Source of the DNA: Myroides pelagicus
GTDB taxonomy: Bacteria; Bacteroidota; Bacteroidia; Flavobacteriales; Flavobacteriaceae
Assembly (NCBI RefSeq): GCF_009711055.1
Contig: NZ_WMJY01000027.1
Location: 1-38,781, forward strand
Length of the DNA: 38,781 nucleotides
Direction: 5' to 3'
Part shown: piece after piece, positions 1-9,201 of the stretch
Layout of the letters: the number at the start of each line of letters is the position of its first letter
Position numbering within the stretch: position 1 is the first letter of the stretch
Program-made: the position numbers and the translations under genes
The notes under the pieces: generated by a model
Database searches by the model: none
Told to the model about the DNA's origin: nothing
The model's input: the letters and a program-made list of their open reading frames with translations, nothing else

Positions 1-209
1 ATGACTAATGTTGCATTTATAACTTGAATTCACGATTTAATACCTCAACCATCCAATTATATAACTAGTAGTACATGGATTAAAAGGTATAATTAATAGC
101 ACGAATTACATTCATTATTTCCTGGATTAAGGACTCTATATCAACTTAGTTCACTTGACTCAATATGTTAGACAACTACAAACTGGCTAGTTATCAATAA
201 ACAAAAAAG

Positions 210-240
210 AAAACGCCTTATCGAAATGATAAGGCGTTTT
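210..240 (-). terminator. Intrinsic terminator of the ABC-F gene
   Basis: A perfect 13-bp inverted repeat (arms 210-222 and 228-240) has a 5-base loop. Read on the minus strand it is followed by a T-rich run (complement of 201-209), so it fits a rho-independent terminator about 20 bases after the stop of the ABC-F gene. The remaining sequence from 1 to 209 shows no gene or RNA that I can recognise. Confidence 0.9.
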
Positions 241-262
241 ATACTAATAATAAATCTTAAGC

Positions 263-1957
<1,695 letters not shown>

Positions 1958-1995
1958 TTAACAGCTTATTAACGATAATTACCATGTTATAAACT

Positions 1996-2003
1996 TACTT
2001 TTG
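1996..2003 (+). promoter_or_regulatory. Putative -7 box for the lipoprotein gene
   Basis: TACTTTTG matches TAnnTTTG, 51 bases before the ATG at 2055. No convincing -33 TTG was seen, so this is a partial promoter call. Confidence 0.4.
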
Positions 2004-2054
2004 TTACTGCACTAACTTTAGAAAAACCCAAAAAACAGGCTTTTTTTAATCACA

Positions 2055-3473
2055 ATGAATATTCAATCTATAGATAAACAACTACTTCTACCTATACTAA
2101 TTCTTTTCACTTTAGCTTCTTGCTCCAAGAAGTTTGAAGAGAGTGACTATAGTGCTTACTTTCAAGGTGAGATATTTAATCCTAATAGTGATTACGTACT
2201 CTTCTGTAAGGATAATAATGTACTAGACACCTTGTATCTAGATAAAAACAATAAATTCTTTCATCATTTTGACTCCATTACTCCAGGAATGTATATTTAC
2301 AGACATAAACCTGAATATCAATATATTTATATTGATAAAAATGACAGTCTTAATGTACGATTAAACACCAAGGATTTTGACCATTCAGTAACCTTTTCAG
2401 GTAGAGGTGCTGAAAAAAACAACTTCTTGATGGCATTAAACATGAAGAATCTAGTAGATGAAAATGCTAAATATGAGAACTACGATTTAGGGCCAAAAGA
2501 CTTTTTGCGCAAACTAGATTCTACTCATGCAGCAAGAACTACCTATTACTTAAGAAGCAAAACAATGATTAACTGGTCAAATGATTTTGATTCATATGCC
2601 AAAGCTAAACTAGACTTGTATTTCTTTTCTCAAAAAGAAATATATCCTATAGCCCATTATATTAGAACAAAACAGGACATCCGTCAAGAGTTACCAAAGG
2701 ATTACTATTCTTTCAGAAAGAAAGTGGACTATAATGATGAACGCATGATTAGCTTCTCTTCTTATACGCGATACTTGTCAATAATGCTTAACGCAACAAC
2801 CAACGAAACAGAGATAGAATTTGATGCTGAAAACAAATTCGATAAAAATATCGAAAAATTAAACATTGTTGATACTCTCATTGCAAATAAGAAAGTTAAA
2901 AATGCTATTCTTGATAATATTGCTTTCGTTTATTTATTAGAAGATCAGAACTTAAACAATAATGACAAGTTTCTAGACAGATACTTTGAATTATCTACAG
3001 ATAGTACACAGCATAGTGAGCTAATCAAAATTCAAGAGGCTGTTCAAAACCTAAAGTATGAAAAAAGGTTACCTAACGTACCTTTAGTTAATATTAAAGG
3101 TAAATCAATTCATATAAACAGAATTATTTCTAAACCTACACTAATGTTTGTTTGGACAAAGAATAGTTTAGGTCATGCTGATGGAGCTCATCGAAGAGCA
3201 ATTCAGCTACTAGAAAATACTCCTGACGTACAAGTAATCTCTGTTTGTATTGATGGAGAGCACGAAGAGTGGGTCGATTTTGTTAATAAATACAATCACC
3301 CAAATCTAATTGAGTTAAGATGTACTGATTTCAATCAAATGAAAGATCAATGGATCATAACAAAAATCCAACGTAGTTTTGTATTAAATAGTGATGGTAC
3401 CATTCGAAATGCATTTGTAAATATATTTGATAAAAATATTGATCATTTACTACTAACAAAAGAGGAAGAATAA
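2055..3473 (+). CDS. Lipoprotein with C-terminal thioredoxin-like (TlpA-type) domain lacking CxxC
   Basis: The N-terminus is a lipoprotein signal: hydrophobic residues 10-21, then the lipobox LASC with lipidated Cys23, so the product should be anchored in an envelope membrane. The middle (about 30-330) is a helical and beta region of the type seen before TlpA/AhpC-TSA domains in Bacteroidota (DUF4369-like architecture). From about residue 342 the sequence follows the thioredoxin fold: a strand with FVWTKNSLGHADGAH where FWASWCxxC is expected, then VISVCIDG, and near the end an SFVLNSDGTI strand. The redox CxxC is absent, so disulfide exchange is unlikely; a binding or scaffold role is inference. 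It stands alone between a divergent and a convergent gene, and its stop codon lies inside a 20-bp hairpin. Confidence 0.8.
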   Translation: MNIQSIDKQLLLPILILFTLASCSKKFEESDYSAYFQGEIFNPNSDYVLFCKDNNVLDTLYLDKNNKFFHHFDSITPGMYIYRHKPEYQYIYIDKNDSLNVRLNTKDFDHSVTFSGRGAEKNNFLMALNMKNLVDENAKYENYDLGPKDFLRKLDSTHAARTTYYLRSKTMINWSNDFDSYAKAKLDLYFFSQKEIYPIAHYIRTKQDIRQELPKDYYSFRKKVDYNDERMISFSSYTRYLSIMLNATTNETEIEFDAENKFDKNIEKLNIVDTLIANKKVKNAILDNIAFVYLLEDQNLNNNDKFLDRYFELSTDSTQHSELIKIQEAVQNLKYEKRLPNVPLVNIKGKSIHINRIISKPTLMFVWTKNSLGHADGAHRRAIQLLENTPDVQVISVCIDGEHEEWVDFVNKYNHPNLIELRCTDFNQMKDQWIITKIQRSFVLNSDGTIRNAFVNIFDKNIDHLLLTKEEE

Positions 3474-3500
3474 CGGACTTGTTATTCTTCCTCTTTTGTT
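3455..3500. terminator. Long perfect hairpin over the lipoprotein stop, probable bidirectional terminator
   Basis: Arms 3455-3474 and 3481-3500 are perfect 20-bp reverse complements with a 6-base loop. The left arm holds the last codons and TAA stop of the lipoprotein gene. It lies between that gene and the convergent haemoglobin gene. The right arm ends in TTTTGTT, a modest T-tract, and the minus-strand reading is similar, so it may stop transcription from both sides. Confidence 0.75.
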
Positions 3501-3527
3501 ATAGTTAACTGTAAACTTATATTATAC

Positions 3528-3917
3528 TTACATCAAAGGCTTTCCTTTGAACTCCCTAAAGTATGTAATCTTACTCAAAAACATTGCTGCCATACGCTCA
3601 GCTCTCCACTTCGCTTCATCTGCTTTCACTCCTTGATATAGCTCATCTACTGTTGCGTTAAACAATGCTTTCCAAGTTTCGAAATGCTCACTGTCTACTG
3701 CTAATTGAGCATGTGGAGGAAACGGTCTTCCTTGATAAGTATATTCATCTAATAGTATTGTTTCCCAAAACTTATACATCTTTTCTAAGTGTTCAGGCCA
3801 TCTACCAGCTAACTTCTCGTTAAAGATTGGACCGATTAACTCATCGTCTTGTACTCTTCCATAAAACGTATCAACTAACAACTTGATATCTTCTAAACTT
3901 TCTATATCTGTTTTCAT
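3528..3917 (-). CDS. Truncated haemoglobin, group III type
   Basis: Small haem protein of 129 residues. Truncated haemoglobins bind O2 or NO; group III members often act in NO detoxification or microaerobic metabolism, though the role here is not visible. The family pattern is clear: VDTFYGRVQDDELIGPIF (helix A/B region), a FWETILL segment (50-56), and the RPFPPH stretch, whose His69 fits the proximal haem ligand, followed by HFETW (78-82). An upstream in-frame start at 3974 would add 19 residues unlike the family, so the ATG at 3917 is preferred. Divergent from the DUF2520 gene with 60 bases between start codons; a promoter pair must sit there. Group assignment is from motif memory. Confidence 0.88.
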   Translation of the reverse strand: MKTDIESLEDIKLLVDTFYGRVQDDELIGPIFNEKLAGRWPEHLEKMYKFWETILLDEYTYQGRPFPPHAQLAVDSEHFETWKALFNATVDELYQGVKADEAKWRAERMAAMFLSKITYFREFKGKPLM

Positions 3918-3977
3918 CTTAAAATGCTTAATTTTACAAAAATTGTCCCTATTGAAAAAACTTGCTAAGAACAAATT

Positions 3978-4727
3978 ATGATTACAATTTCTATTTTAGG
4001 AGCAGGTAAGGTAGCTCATCATCTTATTCTAAATATTTTAGAACAAGACAACCTAAAACTACAACAAGTTTACTCCAGACACAAAAACAAAGTTACGGAC
4101 TTAGTCACTGACAATCAAATTATAACTGATCTAAACCTTTTAGAACCTGCAGATATTTTCATTATTGCAGTAAGTGACGATGCTATTGCAGAAGTATCTA
4201 AATCAGTTGTATTGAACAACGCTTTTATTGTTCACACCTCTGGAACACAACCTATTGATGAAATACAGAACACTAACCGTAAAGGTGTACTTTATATGCT
4301 TCAAACTTTTTCATATGACAAAGAAGTCAACTTTAATAAAGTTCCCTTTTGCCTAGAAGCCTCTAATACAGAAGACTTCAAACTACTAGATACTATTGCT
4401 ATTTGCTTTACTGAAAAAGTGTTCAAAATATCTTCAGAACAACGAAAAGTGATTCACCTTTCCGCTGTATTTGTAAATAACTTCACTAATCACCTATGCT
4501 CATTAGCAGAAGAAATTTGCAAGGAAAATTCTGTCCCTTTTGACATACTAAAACCACTAATTGTTGAAACTGCTGATAAACTTCAGGTATTATCCCCAAA
4601 AGATGCCCAAACAGGTCCTGCGATAAGAGGTGATGTAAAGACTATTGAGCGTCACTTAGAAATGTTGAAAGATTCCAACAAAAAAGAAATATATCAAATC
4701 ATTACGAATTCAATAATTAATAAATAA
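3978..4727 (+). CDS. Rossmann-like / DUF2520 domain protein
   Basis: 249 residues. The N-terminal Rossmann-like domain opens with MITISILGAGKVAHHL, where GAGKVA (8-13) is a dinucleotide-binding glycine turn. The C-terminal half (about 125-245, with HLSAVFVNNFTNHL) matches the helical DUF2520 domain, which resembles the dimerisation domain of 6-phosphogluconate or pyrroline-5-carboxylate reductases. The natural substrate is not known to me. It is first in a plus-strand run with the KdsC-type phosphatase; the TAA stop and the next ATG share one base (TAATG), suggesting translational coupling. This neighbour pair recurs in Bacteroidota. Confidence 0.85.
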   Translation: MITISILGAGKVAHHLILNILEQDNLKLQQVYSRHKNKVTDLVTDNQIITDLNLLEPADIFIIAVSDDAIAEVSKSVVLNNAFIVHTSGTQPIDEIQNTNRKGVLYMLQTFSYDKEVNFNKVPFCLEASNTEDFKLLDTIAICFTEKVFKISSEQRKVIHLSAVFVNNFTNHLCSLAEEICKENSVPFDILKPLIVETADKLQVLSPKDAQTGPAIRGDVKTIERHLEMLKDSNKKEIYQIITNSIINK

Positions 4728-5254
4728 TGTCAAAACACTTTAAAATAATCATGAACGACATCACTACATTTATATTTGATGTAGATGGTGTATTAACTGA
4801 TGGAACTGTACACGTAAGCCAAGAAGGTGAATTATTAAGAGCTATGAATATAAGAGATGGCTATGCGATTAAAGCTGCTGTAGAAAATGGATATAACGTT
4901 TTTATCATCTCTGGTGGTAGTAACGATGGTGTTCGCAAACGCTTTGAAAATTTAGGAGTTAAAGAAATCCATTTAGGGGTTAGTAATAAAGTAGCTGTTT
5001 ATAACCAATTAATAAGCAAATATAACCTCGATGCTGAGCAAGTACTCTATATGGGGGACGATATCCCTGACTATCACGTGATGCAGTTAGTCGCTCTTCC
5101 TACTTGCCCACAAGATGCTGTACCTGAAATCAAGAAAATAGCTAAATATACTTCTCATGTAAATGGAGGTAGAGGTGCTGTACGCGATGTAATTGAACAA
5201 ATCATGAAAACACAGCAAAAGTGGTTTCAACACTTTGACGCTAAATACGATTAA
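4727..5254 (+). CDS. kdsC: KdsC-type HAD phosphatase (3-deoxy-D-manno-octulosonate 8-phosphate phosphatase)
   Basis: 175 residues, the size of the capless HAD subclass C0 tetramers. Motif I DVDGVLTDG (18-26) gives nucleophile Asp18 and acid/base Asp20; motif II is Ser62 in FIISGGS; motif III is probably Lys88; motif IV is GDDIPD (110-115). The tail NGGRGAVRDVIEQIM (146-160) is characteristic of KdsC. The enzyme releases phosphate from Kdo-8-P in the cytoplasm for lipid A core synthesis. The start at 4727 overlaps the previous stop; Met9 (4751) is an alternative. KdsC and YrbI-like phosphatases of N-acylneuraminate 9-phosphate are close in sequence, so the exact sugar acid is inference. Confidence 0.88.
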   Translation: MSKHFKIIMNDITTFIFDVDGVLTDGTVHVSQEGELLRAMNIRDGYAIKAAVENGYNVFIISGGSNDGVRKRFENLGVKEIHLGVSNKVAVYNQLISKYNLDAEQVLYMGDDIPDYHVMQLVALPTCPQDAVPEIKKIAKYTSHVNGGRGAVRDVIEQIMKTQQKWFQHFDAKYD

Positions 5255-5271
5255 TAATTAATACGCTTTAC

Positions 5272-5859
5272 ATGTTAGCGAATATATTTAAAGATTATCA
5301 ACTAATCCTAGGTTCTAAATCTCCTAGACGCAAACAATACTTAGAAGACCTTAAACTTCCTTTTACAGTTAGAGCTTCTGATATTGATGAATCGTATCCT
5401 GAACATTTAACACGAGAGGAAATTACAGATTTTATTGCTTTAGCAAAAGCCGAGGCTATTCCTTTACAAAGCAGTAATGAAATTATCATTACGAGTGATA
5501 CCACAGTATGGAATAACAATACTTCCTTAGGAAAGCCTATTAATCGAGAAGAGGCTTTTGAAATGATTAAAGGGCTATGTGGTAAAAAACACGAAGTGAT
5601 TACTTCAGTTTGTTTGCGAAGTGAAGAAAAAACAAAACTATTTAACTGTATCACTACTGTTGAGTTTATTTCACTTACAGATGAAATGATTATCCATTAT
5701 ATCGATAATTATAAACCTTATGACAAAGCTGGGGCTTATGGTATTCAAGAATGGATTGGCTTAGTAGGAATTTCAAGTATTGAAGGTTCATACACCAATA
5801 TTGTGGGGCTACCAACCACTGAATTAGTACAAGAATTATTAGCTTTTATACAACACTAA
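5272..5859 (+). CDS. maf: Maf-like nucleoside triphosphate pyrophosphatase (dTTP/UTP type)
   Basis: 195 residues, full length. Maf proteins hydrolyse non-canonical or pyrimidine NTPs to NMP and PPi. The phosphate loop is GSKSPRR (14-20); a conserved acidic segment IDESYPE follows (38-44); the catalytic Asp lies in TSDTTVW (Asp76); GKP is at 87-89; KAGAYGIQ (152-159) and EGSYTNIVGLP (171-181) are signatures of the YhdE branch. It follows kdsC by 17 bases and its stop overlaps the ATG of the MscS gene (TAATG), so it sits inside a coupled operon. Confidence 0.92.
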   Translation: MLANIFKDYQLILGSKSPRRKQYLEDLKLPFTVRASDIDESYPEHLTREEITDFIALAKAEAIPLQSSNEIIITSDTTVWNNNTSLGKPINREEAFEMIKGLCGKKHEVITSVCLRSEEKTKLFNCITTVEFISLTDEMIIHYIDNYKPYDKAGAYGIQEWIGLVGISSIEGSYTNIVGLPTTELVQELLAFIQH

Positions 5860-6377
5860 TGTTACAGATCTATTATCCTAAAATAGTTATTACTATTGCT
5901 ATTATCATTTTATACATCCCATGTAGAAAACTGACTTCTTATATCATTCGTTCTTTTTCTAACAAAGAAAAACGAAAAGACAATAGAGTTATTCTAGTTA
6001 TTAGATTATTCAATATGTTGTTGATTATGTTATTTGCTATACTTATTCTTACGGTATGGGGAGTAGAACCAGAAAACTTTATGCTAACACTTACCTCTGT
6101 TTTTACTGTAATAGGTGTAGCAATGTTTGCACAGTGGTCTTTATTAAGTAATATCACTGCTGGTATTATGCTTTTCTTTTCTTTTCCATTTCGAATAGGT
6201 GATGTCATCAAAATACAAGACAAAGACTTCCCTACTGAAGGTACTATTATAGATATAAAAGCCTTTTGTACCATAATCTTATCTAATGAAAATGAAACTA
6301 TCTCCTACCCGAATAGTTTACTTCTGCAAAAAGGAATTGTCATTGTCAAAAAAGCAGAGGACGAAATTATAAGCTAA
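5859..6377 (+). CDS. Small MscS-family mechanosensitive channel
   Basis: 172 residues with three hydrophobic segments (about 6-24, 48-68, 76-104) and then a short beta domain. The segment FAQWSLLSNITAGIMLFF is the pore-lining helix and the following FPFRIGDVIKI with EGTIIDI and SYPNSLL is the MscS beta-domain signature. It lacks the large C-terminal alpha/beta vestibule of E. coli MscS (286 residues), as in other minimal family members. Likely inner-membrane osmotic release valve. Start overlaps the Maf stop, and a terminator follows at 6441. Confidence 0.88.
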   Translation: MLQIYYPKIVITIAIIILYIPCRKLTSYIIRSFSNKEKRKDNRVILVIRLFNMLLIMLFAILILTVWGVEPENFMLTLTSVFTVIGVAMFAQWSLLSNITAGIMLFFSFPFRIGDVIKIQDKDFPTEGTIIDIKAFCTIILSNENETISYPNSLLLQKGIVIVKKAEDEIIS

Positions 6378-6440
6378 TATAAATATTGGCACAGTAATTG
6401 AATACTACTTATTGGTTTTATTAGTCAAATGGTAGTGATT

Positions 6441-6480
6441 AAAGGCTAGCTATTCGATACAATCTATAACTAGCCTTTTT
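6441..6480 (+). terminator. Terminator of the DUF2520-kdsC-maf-mscS operon
   Basis: Arms 6441-6449 and 6470-6478 (AAAGGCTAG / CTAGCCTTT) form a 9-bp stem with a 20-base loop, followed by T residues. It lies 64 bases after the MscS stop. Confidence 0.65.
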
Positions 6481-6543
6481 ATAATTAAGCTTTTTCATAA
6501 TTATTTTATATTTATACTTTTAAAATAGTTTACTATTTTAATA

Positions 6544-6577
6544 AAAACGCGAGACTTCAGTTCAAGTCTCGCGTTTT
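6544..6577. terminator. Strong bidirectional terminator between MscS and RDD genes
   Basis: Perfect 14-bp stem (6544-6557 with 6564-6577), GC-rich core CGCGAGACTT, 6-base loop, A-run on one side and T-run on the other. It stands between convergent genes and can serve both. Confidence 0.92.
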
Positions 6578-6632
6578 CTTTTATTACTTTTTTCAGTACA
6601 ATAAACTTTCATTCCTAGAATACTAGACAATA

Positions 6633-7367
6633 TTAAAGTCGTGCTGTCAAATAATTATAATCTTTAAGTACAACTTGTATAAACCCTTGATCAGTAAAAT
6701 TATAGGTCTCTACTCCCATCACCCCTTTTACCTTATCTACAAGTTGTTGTAGCAACTTAGCATCTCTTTTTTCTAAATATCTACGATAAGTCTCTTTGAT
6801 TATACGCACGTCATTATCACTTAGATTCAATACCTGTTTATAAATAGGTTCATAGCTGTCTTCAACCTCTTGAAATATAGTCGCAGATAAATTGATACGG
6901 TCTTTAAATGAAATAACAGCTGTTCCTGCTAGCATATCTCCTATACGCTGCTGTTTCTTAGTCGAGGAAATAGAAATTAGTCCGATAAGCGCACTTAGCA
7001 TATAAACATCTACAAGATTCATTATCCAACGAATTGTATAATCCAATATTGTTGCTTGATACCCATCAATCTTAATTACTCTTATCTTCATTATTTTTTT
7101 TCCAGGTGTAAATCCTTGTAAAATACTCTCAAAAAAAACAGAGTAAAAAATAACGGGGAGAAAAAATAAAATACCAATTGCTCCTCGAGACCAACTATCC
7201 TCAAACCCTGATAATATGTTTGAAGAGTCTAAAAAATTCCCTACAATTAGTATGTAACAAAACTTGAATGTACTATCCAAAAGAAATGCAAGCATTCGCT
7301 GACCTACTGCTGCATTTTTAAACTCTAATTGTATGTGTTGTGTTGTATTTATTGTTAAATTAGCCAT
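6633..7367 (-). CDS. RDD family integral membrane protein
   Basis: 244 residues. The N-terminal half is the RDD domain: the first helix follows AAVGQRMLAFLLDSTFKF, with the family Arg and Asp, and further hydrophobic segments occur near residues 65-85 and 115-130, with FTPGKKIMKIRV typical of the loop. The last 80 residues are soluble and charged, longer than the minimal family. RDD proteins are of unclear function; some are linked to ion exchange. Only 22 bases separate its ATG from that of the divergent SpoIIM-like gene, so the two probably belong to one functional locus with the MoxR operon. Confidence 0.88.
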   Translation of the reverse strand: MANLTINTTQHIQLEFKNAAVGQRMLAFLLDSTFKFCYILIVGNFLDSSNILSGFEDSWSRGAIGILFFLPVIFYSVFFESILQGFTPGKKIMKIRVIKIDGYQATILDYTIRWIMNLVDVYMLSALIGLISISSTKKQQRIGDMLAGTAVISFKDRINLSATIFQEVEDSYEPIYKQVLNLSDNDVRIIKETYRRYLEKRDAKLLQQLVDKVKGVMGVETYNFTDQGFIQVVLKDYNYLTARL

Positions 7368-7374
7368 AAATTTT
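7343..7374 (+). promoter_or_regulatory. Possible promoter of the SpoIIM-MoxR operon, inside the RDD gene start
   Basis: TTG at 7343-7345 and TAAATTTT at 7367-7374 (one base from TAnnTTTG) are separated by 21 bases, within the range reported for Flavobacterium. The gap between the divergent starts is too short to hold a promoter, so it must overlap the RDD coding start. Confidence 0.4.
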
Positions 7375-7389
7375 CAAAACTTTCACTTC

Positions 7390-8358
7390 ATGCGCGAAGT
7401 TGCTTTTATAAAACAAAATAAGACCCAATGGTTAGCATTTGAACAGGTTATCTATTCAAATCAATATCAAAAGCCTGATTATTTAGCCGATATGTACATT
7501 CAGATCATGAATGATTTAGCATATGCTCAGACCTTTTATCCAAAAAGTAAAGTTACACAATATCTTAACAATTTAGCAGTACAAACCTATCAAAAAATTT
7601 ATAAAACGAAACGAATTGAAGAAAATAGAATCGTACACTTCTTTAAAACAGAGGTTCCATTGACTATTTATGAGTATAGAAATTATTTAAAATTTGCCGT
7701 TTTAGCCTTTACTATCTTAACAGCTATTGGTGTAATTTCTACACATTACGATATGAACTTTACTCGTACGGTATTGGGAGATTCTTATGTAAATATGACC
7801 TTGGACAACATCAAGAATGACGATGTCATGGGGGTATATAAGTCGGGTAGTAATTGGGGAAGTTTCATAGGTATCACATTCAACAATCTCTATGTAGGCT
7901 TACGCTTCTTTGTCTTTGGTATTTTTGCAGGAATAGGTACTCTTGTTTTCCTTTTTTATAATGCAATTATGATTGGAACTTTTCAATACATGTTCATCCA
8001 ACAAAATGCATTCATGGATAGCTTTAGAGGAATATGGTTACATGGAGCTATGGAAATTACAGCTATGATCCTAGAAGCCTTTGCTGGTTTCGTCTTTGGA
8101 GCTGGATTATTATTTCCTAAAACATTCTCACGTATAAACTCTTTCAAAATAAGTTTTAAAGCTGGACTAAAAATATTTATAGCGACAATCCCTTTTACCA
8201 TCGCCGCAGGGTTCATTGAAGGCTTCATTACCAGATACGCCAAAGAAATGCCTGATGTACTTAACTATCTTATCATATTTGGTACATTAGGTCTTATCAT
8301 CTACTATTTCTTCATCTATCCCTTTGTGATACATAAAAAAATGGTAGCAATTAAATAA
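7390..8358 (+). CDS. SpoIIM-like (stage II sporulation protein M / DUF95) membrane protein
   Basis: 322 residues from MREVAFIKQNK. A soluble N-terminal part (about 1-95) is followed by several membrane segments (first near 98-120, then a cluster from about 170 to 315), with the conserved NNLYVGLRFFVFGIF, GTLVFLFYNAIMIG and LHGAMEITAMILEAFAGF stretches of the family. Non-sporulating bacteria carry this family too; here it begins the MoxR operon, so sporulation is not implied. An in-frame start at 7333 would add 19 residues that overlap the RDD start and look unlike the family. Confidence 0.88.
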   Translation: MREVAFIKQNKTQWLAFEQVIYSNQYQKPDYLADMYIQIMNDLAYAQTFYPKSKVTQYLNNLAVQTYQKIYKTKRIEENRIVHFFKTEVPLTIYEYRNYLKFAVLAFTILTAIGVISTHYDMNFTRTVLGDSYVNMTLDNIKNDDVMGVYKSGSNWGSFIGITFNNLYVGLRFFVFGIFAGIGTLVFLFYNAIMIGTFQYMFIQQNAFMDSFRGIWLHGAMEITAMILEAFAGFVFGAGLLFPKTFSRINSFKISFKAGLKIFIATIPFTIAAGFIEGFITRYAKEMPDVLNYLIIFGTLGLIIYYFFIYPFVIHKKMVAIK

Positions 8359-8419
8359 ACTCTGATTTTATTATCAATAAGTAAATATATTCTATTACCT
8401 ATTAGAACCCTAATTATCA

Positions 8420-9199
8420 ATGCGTATTTACAAAACATATAACAACCTCATCTTACTTGTTTTCCTATTATCTGCACCTTTTGCATTCAGTCAACAAGAA
8501 GTAATCATAAAAAAGAAAGATACTACCTACGTATCTCCTATACAGGTAGATCATAATTCCTCCTTGGAGGTGTCTAAGTTCAAATCAAATTTCAAAAGGA
8601 AGTACTTAAATGATGCTGATTTTGATTATAGTAAAGATGACTCTACTAAGGAAGATAACTTTATTCAAAGGCTATTAAAATCTATTGACGAATTTTTTGC
8701 TCGATTATTTAGACCGATGGATATTAGCTACGAAACAATCAATACCACAGGAAAAATCTTAAGAGTATTAGGGATCTTTTTCTTCCTATTGATCATCTAT
8801 TATGTCGTTAGAGCATTTATACAAAAAGATATTTATTGGGGATTCAAACGTAAATCCAAAAACATCAACATAATGCTAGAACAAGCAGAAAATGATATTG
8901 TAAATACCGATTTTTCTGCTTTAGTTCAAAAAATGACTCAACAAAATGAATACCGTATTTGTATTCGCTTTTACTACCTATGGCTATTACAACAATTACA
9001 AGAGAAGAAAATAATTGAATGGCATATAGAAAAAACAAATACAGATTATTATAATGAAATAAAAGATACCAGTACAAAAGAGCAGTTTCAATACCTATCT
9101 TATTTATACAACCATATCTGGTATGGAGAACATAAAATTACCAAAGAAGAATTTATGAAAGCAAAAAATGCTTTTGATCAAACTTTAAAAACCAACTAA
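8420..9199 (+). CDS. DUF4129 domain membrane protein
   Basis: 259 residues. A signal peptide with likely cleavage after AFS (residue 24) is followed by a periplasmic stretch, one transmembrane segment (about 110-130, IFFFLLIIYYVV) and a cytoplasmic C-terminal domain (about 145-250) with RICIRFYYLWLLQQL and YLYNHIWYGEHKIT, the pattern of DUF4129. No enzymatic motif is visible. It lies two bases before the DUF4350 gene and, with it and MoxR/DUF58, forms a recurring membrane set in Bacteroidota. Confidence 0.82.
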   Translation: MRIYKTYNNLILLVFLLSAPFAFSQQEVIIKKKDTTYVSPIQVDHNSSLEVSKFKSNFKRKYLNDADFDYSKDDSTKEDNFIQRLLKSIDEFFARLFRPMDISYETINTTGKILRVLGIFFFLLIIYYVVRAFIQKDIYWGFKRKSKNINIMLEQAENDIVNTDFSALVQKMTQQNEYRICIRFYYLWLLQQLQEKKIIEWHIEKTNTDYYNEIKDTSTKEQFQYLSYLYNHIWYGEHKITKEEFMKAKNAFDQTLKTN

Positions 9200-9201
9200 T
9201 C

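Noticed and set aside
1..209. Search for a gene in the left edge
   Set aside because: No open frame with protein-like content and no RNA structure was seen; it may hold the end of a unit outside the window.
2022..2047. Hairpin in the leader of the lipoprotein gene
   Set aside because: A-run and T-run can pair but the centre has a mismatch and only two G-C pairs; too weak to call an attenuator.
5298..5654. Minus-strand open frame of 118 codons
   Set aside because: Antisense to the maf gene, whose catalytic motifs are on the plus strand.
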